In this document: one piece after another, positions 14,396-20,758 of the stretch
Position numbering within the stretch: the first letter of the stretch is position 1
How the letters are laid out: the number at the start of each line of letters is the position of its first letter
From: CAYHGV01 sp964356135
GTDB taxonomy: Bacteria; Hydrothermota; Tepidihabitantia; CAYHGV01
Direction: 5' to 3'
Assembly (NCBI GenBank): GCA_964356135.1
Contig: CAYHGV010000036.1
Location: 1-26,990, forward strand
DNA: 26,990 nucleotides
The notes under the pieces: generated by a model
The model's input: the letters and a program-made list of their open reading frames with translations, nothing else
The model's database searches: none
What the model was told of the DNA's origin: nothing
Made by a program: the position numbers and the translations under genes

Positions 14396-15126
14396 ATCAG
14401 AGTGACATCTTGAAAAATCTACCTGATCGAACCGCCCAAGCTGTCGCTCGCTACTGGCAGACGCGTGCCGCACAGAGAAAACGGCAAGAGAAGAGTGGAA
14501 AAGCCGACCAGGGTTTGCGGAGTGCTGTGACAGGTGGGGCACAGATGGATGGTTTCATTGATCTGTTTAGCGAGCTTATCACCCAAGCCGGAATCCCGGA
14601 CCGATACATCTTCAGAAAGAAGACTGTTGAGCTGCCGAGTTTCTTCAGGCCGACAAAGGAATGGGATCTTTTGGTTGTCCGGGACCAGACGTTGATCGCG
14701 GTCATCGAAGCTAAATCCCAGGTCGGGCCTTCATTCGGCAATAACTTCAATAACCGGACCGAAGAAGCGATGGGAAGCGCCCTTGACCTCTGGACCGCTT
14801 TCCGAGAAAGGGCATACCTTGCAAGTCCCCAGCCGTTCCTCGGCTATTTCTTCATTCTCGAAGATTGCGAAGCGTCAAGCCGGCCGGTCGCTGTTCAAGA
14901 GCCCCATTTTAAAGTTTTTCCTGAGTTTGTCGGCGCATCATACATCAGGCGTTACGAGCTATTTTGCCGAAAATTGGTGCTTGAACGGCACTATACGGCA
15001 TCGGCATTCATTACCTCTTCACCGGAGCAGGGCATCAAAGGTTCATTTAAGACGCCGGCTGATGACCTGTCCCTCGAGCGGTTTGCAAAAATCCTCATTG
15101 CCCATGTGGCGAGCACCATAGGCTAA
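14392..15126 (+). CDS. Type II restriction endonuclease, PaeR7I/XhoI family
   Basis: A 244-residue endonuclease closely following the PaeR7I family pattern: GGAQMDGFIDLF, FRPTKEWDLLVV, then VIEAKSQVGPSFGNNFNNRTEEA. The PD-(D/E)XK site reads Asp92 (EWDLL), Glu106 and Lys108 (IEAK). Later segments PFLGYFFILEDCEASSRPV and PHFKVFPEF also fit. Characterised relatives cut C^TCGAG, so that is the predicted site (established family knowledge, not shown here). No strong Shine-Dalgarno precedes the ATG; translation may depend on coupling to the small ORF upstream. The cognate methyltransferase starts 1 bp after its stop. Confidence 0.93.
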   Translation: MNQSDILKNLPDRTAQAVARYWQTRAAQRKRQEKSGKADQGLRSAVTGGAQMDGFIDLFSELITQAGIPDRYIFRKKTVELPSFFRPTKEWDLLVVRDQTLIAVIEAKSQVGPSFGNNFNNRTEEAMGSALDLWTAFRERAYLASPQPFLGYFFILEDCEASSRPVAVQEPHFKVFPEFVGASYIRRYELFCRKLVLERHYTASAFITSSPEQGIKGSFKTPADDLSLERFAKILIAHVASTIG

Positions 15127-15127
15127 T

Positions 15128-16036
15128 ATGCTTCCGACGATTCATCGGTTGATCAACGGCGATGCCCGCGACCTTTCTTTTCTAAAGGATGAATCGGTAC
15201 ATCTGGTGGTAACTTCACCACCCTATTGGAATCTCAAACAGTATAACGAAAATCCGGACCAGCTCGGGCACATTCAGGATTACGAAGTGTTTCTTGCCGA
15301 ACTGGAGAAGGTCTGGAGACATGTTTTCCGGATACTGGTTCCCGGCGGTCGGCTGGTCTGCGTCGTTGGCGATGTCTGCGTTGCACGTCGGGACTTCGGG
15401 CGTCATCTGGTGTTCCCGCTTCATGCGGACATCTGCGTCATCTGCCGTCGAATCGGGTTCGATAATCTGAACCCGATCGTCTGGCATAAAATCGCTAATG
15501 CTTCATACGAAGTTTCGAATGGCTCGAAATTTTTCGGCAAACCGTATGAACCAAATGCCATTATCAAAAACGACATGGAATTCATACTGATGCAGAGGAA
15601 ACCGGGAGGCTATCGAAAACCGACGACCGCACAGCGTGAGGCGAGCAGAATCAGCAAAGATGAGTTCGACCAGTGGTTTCAGCAAATCTGGAACATTACC
15701 GGCGCCTCAACCAAGAACCATCCCGCGCCGTTTCCTTTAGAACTGGCGACACGATTAGTAAGGATGTTTTCGTTTGCCGAAGACACCGTGCTTGACCCGT
15801 TTTGCGGTTCGGGAACGACGATGATTGCGGCGCTGCGCACGGGTCGAAACAGCATCGGTGTCGAGATCGATTTCGAATACTGCCGGATGGCGGCGAGGAA
15901 CCTGAAAGTCGAAAATACTGAGTTTTTTTCAACCGCCAAACTTATCTTTGAAAAGGTGATGAGTGAAGAACCGTGTATGGTCAAAGAAGACCGCGGACTC
16001 TACGAAATTCGCCCGGCACGCAAGAAAGTAAAATGA
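15128..16036 (+). CDS. DNA methyltransferase of the restriction-modification pair
   Basis: A 302-residue beta-class amino-methyltransferase. The catalytic motif IV is TSPPYW (residues 29-34) near the N-terminus, and the SAM-binding motif I DPFCGSGTT is at about 223-231 near the C-terminus, the order of the beta class. SPPY is typical of N4-cytosine enzymes, while DPPY/NPPY is typical of N6-adenine. It should protect host DNA from the endonuclease encoded 1 bp upstream. Characterised PaeR7I/XhoI methylases are N6-adenine enzymes of a different, larger type, so this pairing deserves a check. Confidence 0.92.
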   Translation: MLPTIHRLINGDARDLSFLKDESVHLVVTSPPYWNLKQYNENPDQLGHIQDYEVFLAELEKVWRHVFRILVPGGRLVCVVGDVCVARRDFGRHLVFPLHADICVICRRIGFDNLNPIVWHKIANASYEVSNGSKFFGKPYEPNAIIKNDMEFILMQRKPGGYRKPTTAQREASRISKDEFDQWFQQIWNITGASTKNHPAPFPLELATRLVRMFSFAEDTVLDPFCGSGTTMIAALRTGRNSIGVEIDFEYCRMAARNLKVENTEFFSTAKLIFEKVMSEEPCMVKEDRGLYEIRPARKKVK

Positions 16037-16085
16037 TTGTGATTATTGCCGATAGTCAGAGAATAGATTCCGCAAAGGTAAAACT

Positions 16086-16200
16086 TTGACTAAAAGCGTT
16101 GTTTGCTATTATGCTGCCAAGATGACGCCTACGGACTTTTGTGGAGCGGAGGGGAAGCAGAAATTCCTCATATATGCTTCAGATCGAGAATTGGGAAGTC
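16086..16200 (+). promoter_or_regulatory. Conserved leader, copy 1 (upstream of GIY-YIG-like gene)
   Basis: TTGACT at 16086-16091 and TATTAT at 16107-16112 (15-bp spacing), then GCTGCCAAG and ATG at 16122. The following GTGGAGCGGAGGGGAAGCAG and ATATGCTTCAG are shared with copies 3, 4 and 6. GAAGCA at 16154-16159 can pair with TGCTTC. Similarity stops near 16200, where copy 1 lacks the 3' hairpin module found in the other copies. Confidence 0.65.
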
Positions 16201-16241
16201 TCTCTTTTATTCCCCTAATTTATTCCTGTCCCACATTATGA
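16122..16241 (+). CDS. Short leader ORF of copy 1 (39 residues)
   Basis: MTPTDFCGAEGKQKFLIYAS... begins nine bases after the -10 box and ends in TGA within GAGGA, the likely ribosome-binding site of the nuclease gene 10 bp on. Its first 20 residues resemble those of the short ORFs in leader copies 4 (MIHTDSYGAEGEQKSLGYA) and 6 (MILTGNCGAEEKQKSLVDAS). The rest differs. It may be a leaderless, translated leader peptide, or the relic of a lost gene start. Confidence 0.4.
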   Translation: MTPTDFCGAEGKQKFLIYASDRELGSLSFIPLIYSCPTL

Positions 16242-16251
16242 GGAAAAAAGC

Positions 16252-16653
16252 ATGAGGAGACGTTTCTTGCCAGCTCTTACTGATCACAGGTTCCGAGACG
16301 GAGCGTTCGCGACAGAGTGGGAAGGATGGGTCAACCCTCGCGATCGCAACTTACCAATTGCAGGTCGGATCAATGTTAAGCACCCATCGTATGCAGAGGA
16401 TGTTGAAGACCGGATCGGATGTTATGCCATTCTTTACAGAACGAGTGGTAGCGAGAGCCTGTACGTAGCCTACATCGGGTACTCCGCGACGGTAGGGAGA
16501 GAACTTTCCAAGCGAATCAAAGAATGGGATATTAAGTTCGCACAGTTCCCGTTCACGTGTATTTTTTTGTCAAACAGCAACCTTGCAAAGGAATACGAAG
16601 AAGATCTCATTCGTTACTATTGTCCACCATGGAATATCCGATTTTCCAAATAA
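16252..16653 (+). CDS. GIY-YIG-like nuclease fold protein
   Basis: A 133-residue protein whose second half fits the GIY-YIG endonuclease pattern: GCY at 56-58 for GIY, YIG at 74-76, Arg88 in the following helix (ELSKRI), the acidic residue in YEEDLIRYY (Glu116/117), and Asn128 in PPWN. The N-terminal 50 residues have no recognisable domain. GIY-YIG enzymes cut DNA by metal-dependent hydrolysis in restriction, repair and homing. Position directly behind an RM pair and a conserved leader suggests a defence-related or mobile cargo gene. The assignment rests on motif spacing by eye. Confidence 0.68.
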   Translation: MRRRFLPALTDHRFRDGAFATEWEGWVNPRDRNLPIAGRINVKHPSYAEDVEDRIGCYAILYRTSGSESLYVAYIGYSATVGRELSKRIKEWDIKFAQFPFTCIFLSNSNLAKEYEEDLIRYYCPPWNIRFSK

Positions 16654-16718
16654 TTCATTTCCCACTAAATGTCCATAAAAAGGAGTCAGAATGAATTTCT
16701 CGCTGTGTCATTTTGTCC

Positions 16719-16915
16719 TTGACAGAAACCGACCAGGGGTTATTATGAAAAAGTCGAAACAGGAGGTGTTGTGCCGAAAGACTATACGACTCCGATACCG
16801 TGGGGTCGTGGAATGCAACTCGTTATTGAACGAGTGCTTGGACCGGAAATCGTGAGAGGATTTTATACCGCCGTGACATAAGAGAGGTTTCTTATATGGA
16901 AACCGAATAAACAAG
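16719..16915 (+). promoter_or_regulatory. Conserved leader, copy 2 (upstream of DUF6946-like gene)
   Basis: TTGACA at 16719-16724 and TATTAT at 16741-16746 with 16-bp spacing. Its middle differs from the other copies, but 16846-16915 is closely similar to 19993-20069 (copy 5). It includes the 3' hairpin: GGTTTC 16886-16891, 7-nt loop, GAAACC 16899-16904, enclosed by TTTATAC 16862-16868 and GAATAAA 16905-16911 (six of seven pairs). Confidence 0.65.
16771..16881 (+). CDS. Short leader ORF of copy 2 (36 residues)
   Basis: GTG start set by AGGAGGT five bases upstream, an excellent ribosome-binding site. The product MPKDYTTPIPWGRGMQLVIE... ends PEIVRGFYTAVT, matching PEIARGFYTAVK of copy 5. After its TAA the same frame continues ERFLIWKPNKQ, parallel to ERFLTWKPYKQ in copy 5, so the stop seems recent. 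Confidence 0.4.
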   Translation: MPKDYTTPIPWGRGMQLVIERVLGPEIVRGFYTAVT

Positions 16916-16936
16916 ATGTAACATGGAGGGAGAGCA

Positions 16937-17641
16937 ATGATATTTGGTGTGAAGCAACTGAAAGTGCTCGAGGATTGGCGTGATGTTGTGTCGAAGAAGA
17001 ACTGGGTCCCATCCCGGTCGGCATACGAGCTCGCCGTCAGATGGCAAAAGGCACCACAGTTTCCTAAAAAAGTCACGGAATTGCTGAACACAACATCCGA
17101 ACGTGCGTTTCAGGGGCTACGCCGTAACTATGTTGTTGTAGAGATGCCGACTTTTCTCGATACTCTTAAGGCTCCGTCGTGGACTGATCTCATGGTCTAT
17201 GCTCACAACGAAGATGGAGAACCCATTGTGATTGGAGTTGAGGGGAAAACTGATGAGCCGTTTGCTGAACGTGTTCAGTTCTGGGTGCGGGATTCGAGCG
17301 ATCTCGAGCGCCAGCCCAAAGAAACTCGCTTGAGGCGGCTCAAGTTCCTTTCGCGCATTCTACGCGTCACCCTTGAACCGAATTGCAGATTGAGGTACCA
17401 ACTGTTGCATCGTACAGCCGCACTCCTTCTTGAGGCAGAGAAGGTCGGAGCCAAGGCTGCGCTGGTGCTGATCCACTCATTCGATGATGCCAAGCCCGAC
17501 AACTGGAATGACTACGTGTCATTCCTAAATCAGCTCGGCATTCAGAATCCAGAAAAAATGAAAATTGCTGGCCCCGTTTCACTGGGGCATGACTTCGACA
17601 TCAATATGTTCTTCGGCTGGGTTCATGATGAGAGGACTTGA
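16937..17641 (+). CDS. DUF6946-like protein, possible PD-(D/E)XK fold
   Basis: A 234-residue protein I recognise as resembling DUF6946: SRSAYELAVRW at about 26-36, then SWTDLMVYAHNEDGEPIVIGVEGKTDEPF at 81-109, and a helical RLRYQLLHRTAALLLEA. Asp84, Glu102 and Lys104 are arranged like the D...ExK site of PD-(D/E)XK nucleases, with beta strands around them. The family has no established function to my knowledge. GGAGGG before ATG sets the start. It follows leader copy 2 and stands between two nuclease-like genes and a secreted unknown. Confidence 0.6.
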   Translation: MIFGVKQLKVLEDWRDVVSKKNWVPSRSAYELAVRWQKAPQFPKKVTELLNTTSERAFQGLRRNYVVVEMPTFLDTLKAPSWTDLMVYAHNEDGEPIVIGVEGKTDEPFAERVQFWVRDSSDLERQPKETRLRRLKFLSRILRVTLEPNCRLRYQLLHRTAALLLEAEKVGAKAALVLIHSFDDAKPDNWNDYVSFLNQLGIQNPEKMKIAGPVSLGHDFDINMFFGWVHDERT

Positions 17642-17670
17642 ATGTGCCAACCAGCGGCTGCTTTAAGCAG

Positions 17671-17696
17671 AAAGGGGACAGACTACTTTTCAGTAG
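17671..17696 (+). repeat. REP-like palindrome (AAAGGGGACAGACTACTTTT)
   Basis: AAAGGGGACAGAC followed by a CTACT-TTTC-AGTAG hairpin, next to another hairpin CTGCT-TTA-AGCAG at 17658-17670. This resembles repeats associated with REP-associated tyrosine transposases. A second relative, AAGGGACAGCGACC followed by T-rich sequence, is at 18867-18886. No transposase is present. Confidence 0.5.
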
Positions 17697-17755
17697 AGTA
17701 AAAATTTGGTTCTTCATAGAAATTGACCTTGGAATACTAAGGAGCAGAGGCGACA

Positions 17756-17896
17756 ATGGATCATGCACGTGCTGGCGTCCGACCTCGGGTTGTGAACCCA
17801 AGGAATTTGCTCCAAGCACGCTTCCCACCATACCTTGTTTTGAATCACGGTGGGAAGGGCGTCCGAAATATAGTGGACGCTTTAGAGAGAAGTTGA
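17756..17896 (+). CDS. Small ORF, 46 residues, unknown
   Basis: MDHARAGVRPRVVNPRNLL... preceded by AAGGAG 11 bases upstream and a TTGACC box further up, and followed 13 bp later by the start of the next gene. I recognise no family. It occupies the place that the leader ORFs occupy before other cargo genes, but shares no sequence with them. Confidence 0.3.
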   Translation: MDHARAGVRPRVVNPRNLLQARFPPYLVLNHGGKGVRNIVDALERS

Positions 17897-17909
17897 AAGA
17901 GGAAGAGGT

Positions 17910-18488
17910 ATGCGTGTATTAATGCTGATGTGTGTTTTGGTTGGTTTTTGTTATGGTGTTTCGGCGGATGTGAAGTCTTATTATCTCCATTTTGGAAGTT
18001 GTATGAGAGCGGTTAGCGTTGTTATAGATTCTATGGTAGGTGGAGATGGTCCTGTTAATAGGAATGTTTTTAGTAAACGATGCAGTCTGTCTGTGGGTCG
18101 GCAATTTGATGTAGCTAGCGATAATCTTCTGTATTTGACAGAAAAGGGAAAATGGCGGGGTGTGCCTGAAGAGTGGCCGGTGCTCGCTGCGGCTTGGGTA
18201 AGTGCGATAGAGGCTTCTGTGGCGCTTTATGCCTATGTTGCCTTTCGGGAGCAAGTAAATTTTTTAGTGAACAAGTTACATTCGGATTCTGCTACTTATC
18301 AGGTGACGGGGGATACCTTTCGGTTTGTGTTGAGGGTTGCGAATGAACAGTTTAAGAAGGATCCTGTTGAGTTTCAGAATTATTTTTGGAGTGAACATGG
18401 GTATGGGCCGCAGGCGGTGACCTTGGAGTGGCTTTGTTTGGATATGCTGAATAAAATGAAGATTACTCGAGCATATTTTTACCAATAA
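17910..18488 (+). CDS. Secreted protein of unknown function
   Basis: A 192-residue protein with a clear signal peptide (MRVLMLMCVLVGFCYGVSA, cleavage before DVKSYYLHF). The mature part has no motif I recognise; it is mostly helical in character with an Ala-rich segment (WPVLAAAWVSAIEASVALYAYVAF). Two Cys at 31 and 58 could form a disulfide. Codon use is strikingly rich in GTT, TTG and GGG compared with its neighbours, and the reverse strand stays open for long stretches, which points to recent transfer. GAGGAAGAGG before ATG serves as ribosome-binding site. Confidence 0.65.
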   Translation: MRVLMLMCVLVGFCYGVSADVKSYYLHFGSCMRAVSVVIDSMVGGDGPVNRNVFSKRCSLSVGRQFDVASDNLLYLTEKGKWRGVPEEWPVLAAAWVSAIEASVALYAYVAFREQVNFLVNKLHSDSATYQVTGDTFRFVLRVANEQFKKDPVEFQNYFWSEHGYGPQAVTLEWLCLDMLNKMKITRAYFYQ

Positions 18489-18637
18489 TTTGGTGCGTAA
18501 TTGTGGTAGAAGTGGATTTTGTTGAATCTTGTTGATTTTTATAGACGCAGACTGGGTCAAAATTTTTATGTTAGTAAATAAATCTTGACCAATCCTTTGA
18601 CAAAAATTAAATTAGCTCCCGAACTAAGGGAAAATCC

Positions 18638-18790
18638 TCGACAACAAATCGAAATTTGCTATTATGCGGCCGAGATGACACTTATGAACATTAGTGGAGT
18701 GAAGGGGAAACAGAGAACCTTTAGGTATGTTCTATATTTGTGACGCGAGTGAGATTTCATGCAGGGAAATTGTATAAATAATAGCATTGA
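18638..18790 (+). promoter_or_regulatory. Conserved leader, copy 3 (upstream of a truncated GNAT start)
   Basis: TCGACA at 18638-18643 and TATTAT at 18660-18665 (16 bp), GCGGCCGAG, then ATG at 18675 opening a 22-codon ORF (MTLMNISGVKGKQR..., ending 18743). The 3' hairpin is GATTTC 18753-18758, a 7-nt loop, GAAATT 18766-18771: relative to copies 2 and 5 one G-C pair is replaced by A-T and another by G-U, so pairing is kept. Confidence 0.65.
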
Positions 18791-18794
18791 CGAC

Positions 18795-18860
18795 ATGGAT
18801 ACTCTGAGACTGAGGAAGGCGACGGCTGATGACAGCGAGTTCGCCTATCAAATTAAATAA
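18795..18860 (+). pseudogene. Truncated duplicate of the GNAT gene start
   Basis: The first 55 bp (18795-18849) match 21637-21691 with two differences, both silent (GAC/GAT, AGC/AGT). The frame then leaves the homology and ends at TAA (18858-18860), just before a REP-like relic. A full leader-plus-GNAT unit probably stood here and lost its body. Confidence 0.85.
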
Positions 18861-18966
18861 GGAAATAAGGGACAGCGACCTTTTTTCTTAACGCTTAAAT
18901 TGAGATTAGTCTACGGTTTTGACAAAATTTTGATTTACCCTCCAAATTTAAATATAAAGAAAATTC

Positions 18967-19112
18967 TTGACATAGAACCGGAATTTACTATTATACAGGT
19001 GAGATGATACATACGGATTCATACGGAGCGGAGGGGGAACAGAAATCCCTCGGGTATGCTCTAAATATTGCAGCACGCAAGCGGTTTCTTATAGGGGAAC
19101 TGTATAAACAAT
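18967..19112 (+). promoter_or_regulatory. Conserved leader, copy 4 (upstream of DUF4145 gene)
   Basis: TTGACA at 18967-18972 and TATTAT at 18989-18994 (16 bp), ACAGGTGAG, then ATG at 19004. Contains GGAGCGGAGGGGGAACAG and ATCCCTCGGGTATGCT. The 3' hairpin is CGGTTTC 19082-19088, 7-nt loop, GGAACTG 19096-19102, with two G-U pairs, then TATAAACAAT as in copies 2 and 5. Confidence 0.68.
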
Positions 19113-19150
19113 CACTGCCAATAACATCCTATAGAGAAAATGAAAATTAA
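19004..19150 (+). CDS. Short leader ORF of copy 4 (48 residues), overlapping the DUF4145 start
   Basis: The longest of the leader ORFs: MIHTDSYGAEGEQKSLGYAL, then NIAARKRFLIGELYKQ. It runs through the whole conserved leader and ends 11 bp inside the DUF4145 gene in another frame, an arrangement that favours coupled translation. KRFLIGELYKQ parallels ERFLTWKPYKQ of copy 5. No Shine-Dalgarno precedes it, but its ATG lies nine bases after the -10 box, so a near-leaderless mRNA is plausible. Confidence 0.42.
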   Translation: MIHTDSYGAEGEQKSLGYALNIAARKRFLIGELYKQSLPITSYRENEN

Positions 19151-19778
19151 ATATGCCAAAGGCCAGTACATAAATTATGGTGGATTTGAAGTTGTAGCAA
19201 AATGTCCCGAATGTGGTCAAGGCGGAACATTTGATACAATTCCAGAATGCCAGGATAAAATTACAAGCGATCAGAAGTTTCTTGTTGGGCAAAGGGTATG
19301 TCCAAACCCTGAATGCTTTTGCCATATGTTTTTTATTCATGATATCAAAAATTCCAAAACCATAACATATCCTCAATTAAGAATTGATTTTAATGCTAAT
19401 TCTATACCCGATAAAATTAAAGTATCACTGGAGGAAGCAATCGGATGTGAATCAATTGGTGCGTATGTGGCTGCTGCTCTTATGGTTCGTCGCACTTTAG
19501 AATGTCTATGCGCAGATAGAAGTGCTAATGGTGAAAATCTTAAAGAAAAAATAAAAGATTTGAAAAGTAAAATAATTTTACCAGATGAACTTTTTGATGC
19601 CTTAGATAATCTTAGGCTATTAGGTAACGATGCAGCGCATATCGAATCGAAAGATTATGACAATATTGGAAAAGCGGAGGTAGAAATTGCTATAGAATTA
19701 ACAAAAGAAATTCTTAAGGCCTGTTATCAATACAAAGATTTGGTTGCTAAATTAAAATCTTATAAAAAAAGCTGCTGA
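19140..19778 (+). CDS. DUF4145 protein with N-terminal zinc ribbon
   Basis: A 212-residue protein. CPEC (22-25) and CPNPEC (54-59) form a zinc ribbon. The C-terminal half matches DUF4145: ALMVRRTLECLC near 118 and DNLRLLGNDAAH near 175, the conserved R...GN.AAH segment of this HEPN-like helical family. DUF4145 domains occur in restriction and other defence proteins and alone, with no agreed activity. The start overlaps the leader ORF; no strong ribosome-binding site. AT-rich codon use sets it apart from the core genes and suggests transfer. Confidence 0.85.
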   Translation: MKIKYAKGQYINYGGFEVVAKCPECGQGGTFDTIPECQDKITSDQKFLVGQRVCPNPECFCHMFFIHDIKNSKTITYPQLRIDFNANSIPDKIKVSLEEAIGCESIGAYVAAALMVRRTLECLCADRSANGENLKEKIKDLKSKIILPDELFDALDNLRLLGNDAAHIESKDYDNIGKAEVEIAIELTKEILKACYQYKDLVAKLKSYKKSC

Positions 19779-19798
19779 TTACTTGCTCCACCAGTTCC

Positions 19799-19827
19799 AA
19801 AAGCTGCACCTTTTGAAGCAGATTTTT
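19799..19827 (+). terminator. Possible terminator after the DUF4145 gene
   Basis: AAAAGCTGC and GCAGATTTTT can pair with one mismatch around a 10-nt loop; the 3' arm ends in five T residues. Confidence 0.45.
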
Positions 19828-19905
19828 GGGGTCAGGGTTGACTTTTTGACAATAGTCGGGGGAGCGGTTGGGGTTAAAAAGTACAGAAAATTATTTCTAT
19901 TAACC

Positions 19906-20069
19906 TTGACGCGAATCAATTTACGGGATATATTTTTTTTAATTATGAGCAGAAGCAGTGTCGATATAACAAGCACGGTCGAAATGACACTTATGCCGGA
20001 AATCGCGAGAGGGTTTTATACTGCTGTGAAACGAGAGAGGTTTCTTACATGGAAACCGTATAAACAATA
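19906..20069 (+). promoter_or_regulatory. Conserved leader, copy 5 (upstream of HEPN-like gene)
   Basis: TTGACG at 19906-19911 and TATATT at 19929-19934 (17 bp). The short ORF starts at 19984 (MTLMPEIARGFYTAVK..., 28 residues, ending 20070), skipping the GAEGKQK section. The 3' module is the best formed: TTTATAC 20015-20021 with GTATAAA 20058-20064 (seven of seven) enclosing GGTTTC 20039-20044, loop TTACATG, GAAACC 20052-20057. It ends exactly at a cassette core site, GTTAGGGC. Confidence 0.68.
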
Positions 20070-20758
20070 GTTAGGGCGCAATCACCAATGATTAAATCAA
20101 AAGAATGGATAGTGAATGAAGATAAGAAATGTCAGGCGGACAGGATTGCTCGACTTGATTGGTTAATTTCAATTACACCTCCAGACGAAATTTGGGTATT
20201 TCACGGAGCGCCAATTACAAACTATTTATTTGAAGAGGCGAGATATTCATTTATTTACGCACAATTTTTGTCAACTGTAGTATTGGGTTTTTCTTTTATA
20301 GAGCATACATTAGCGGCTTTGTTTTATGCTTCAGGTCGTGATGATCTTGAACGTGCTAATATCTCAATATTGCTAAAGGAAGCGTTGAATTACGGTTGGA
20401 TAACTCAAGATGAGTTTGATAAATTAGAAAAAGCCAAAAAAACTCGTAATCCGATAACTCATTTTAGAAAACCGCTCAATGAAGACACGATTGAATATCG
20501 TTCAATGATTAACAATGAACATCATTATGAAATCATTGAGGAAGATGCTCGCAACGTTTTGAAAGCAGTTTTTCATTTATTAAGCAAGGTTGCGCCCTAA
20601 CCAGTCACTCAACCTGACGTTGCAACCGCTGACGCTCCCAAGTTTTGAATTATGAGTTCTCAAATGACAAATTACGATACGAACAGTTATCAGCAATTTA
20701 CAAACTTAATCCACCGCGCTGGAACATTGCAACGCAGGTTAGTTCCAGTCCGTTAGCG
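20070..20758 (+). other. Gene cassette A with attC-like site
   Basis: GTTAGGGCGCAA at 20070 is complementary to TTGCGCCCTAAC at 20590-20601, which overlaps the gene's stop codon. The attC-like site (20594-20758) has an outer CTAAC ... GTTAG pair and a long inner arm in which ACCTG-A-CGTTGCAA (from about 20612) pairs with TTGCAACG-CAGGT (from about 20727), leaving one unpaired A, as is typical of folded attC bottom strands. It closes at GTTAGCG (20752-20758). Confidence 0.65.
20088..20600 (+). CDS. Hypothetical protein with HEPN-like RxxxxH motif
   Basis: A 170-residue mostly helical protein. KTRNPITHFRKP holds Arg120 and His125, the R-x4-H signature of HEPN ribonuclease-like domains, placed in the last third as in that superfamily. 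ARYSFIYAQFLSTVVLGFSFIEHTLAALFYA is a hydrophobic helix pair that probably packs in the core rather than crossing a membrane. I know no named family for it; similar proteins occur in integron cassettes. The start follows the cassette core site by 10 bp and lacks a strong Shine-Dalgarno. It may be a toxin-like or defence ribonuclease, which is inference only. Confidence 0.7.
   Translation: MIKSKEWIVNEDKKCQADRIARLDWLISITPPDEIWVFHGAPITNYLFEEARYSFIYAQFLSTVVLGFSFIEHTLAALFYASGRDDLERANISILLKEALNYGWITQDEFDKLEKAKKTRNPITHFRKPLNEDTIEYRSMINNEHHYEIIEEDARNVLKAVFHLLSKVAP

Larger units (their letters stand above)
18489..19003. other. Decayed stretch with leader copy 3, gene-start fragment and REP relic
   Basis: No intact gene. 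In order: an AT-rich tail with GGGTCAAAATTTTT near 18555, leader copy 3 (18638-18790), a 55-bp duplicate of the GNAT gene start (18795-18849), a REP-like relic (18861-18886), and the promoter of leader copy 4. Confidence 0.7.

Noticed and set aside
17638..17922. 94-codon ORF spanning the REP-like repeat
   Set aside because: It runs through palindromic repeats and lacks a ribosome-binding site; the 17756 and 17910 frames are better.
19827..19860. Second transposon end at TTGGGGTCAGGGTTGAC
   Set aside because: The resemblance to REP-type GGGTCAGACCC is partial and there is no inverted partner or transposase.
19783..20070. 95-codon ORF ending in leader copy 5
   Set aside because: Its first two thirds cross a terminator-like hairpin and the promoter; only the last 28 codons belong to the leader family.
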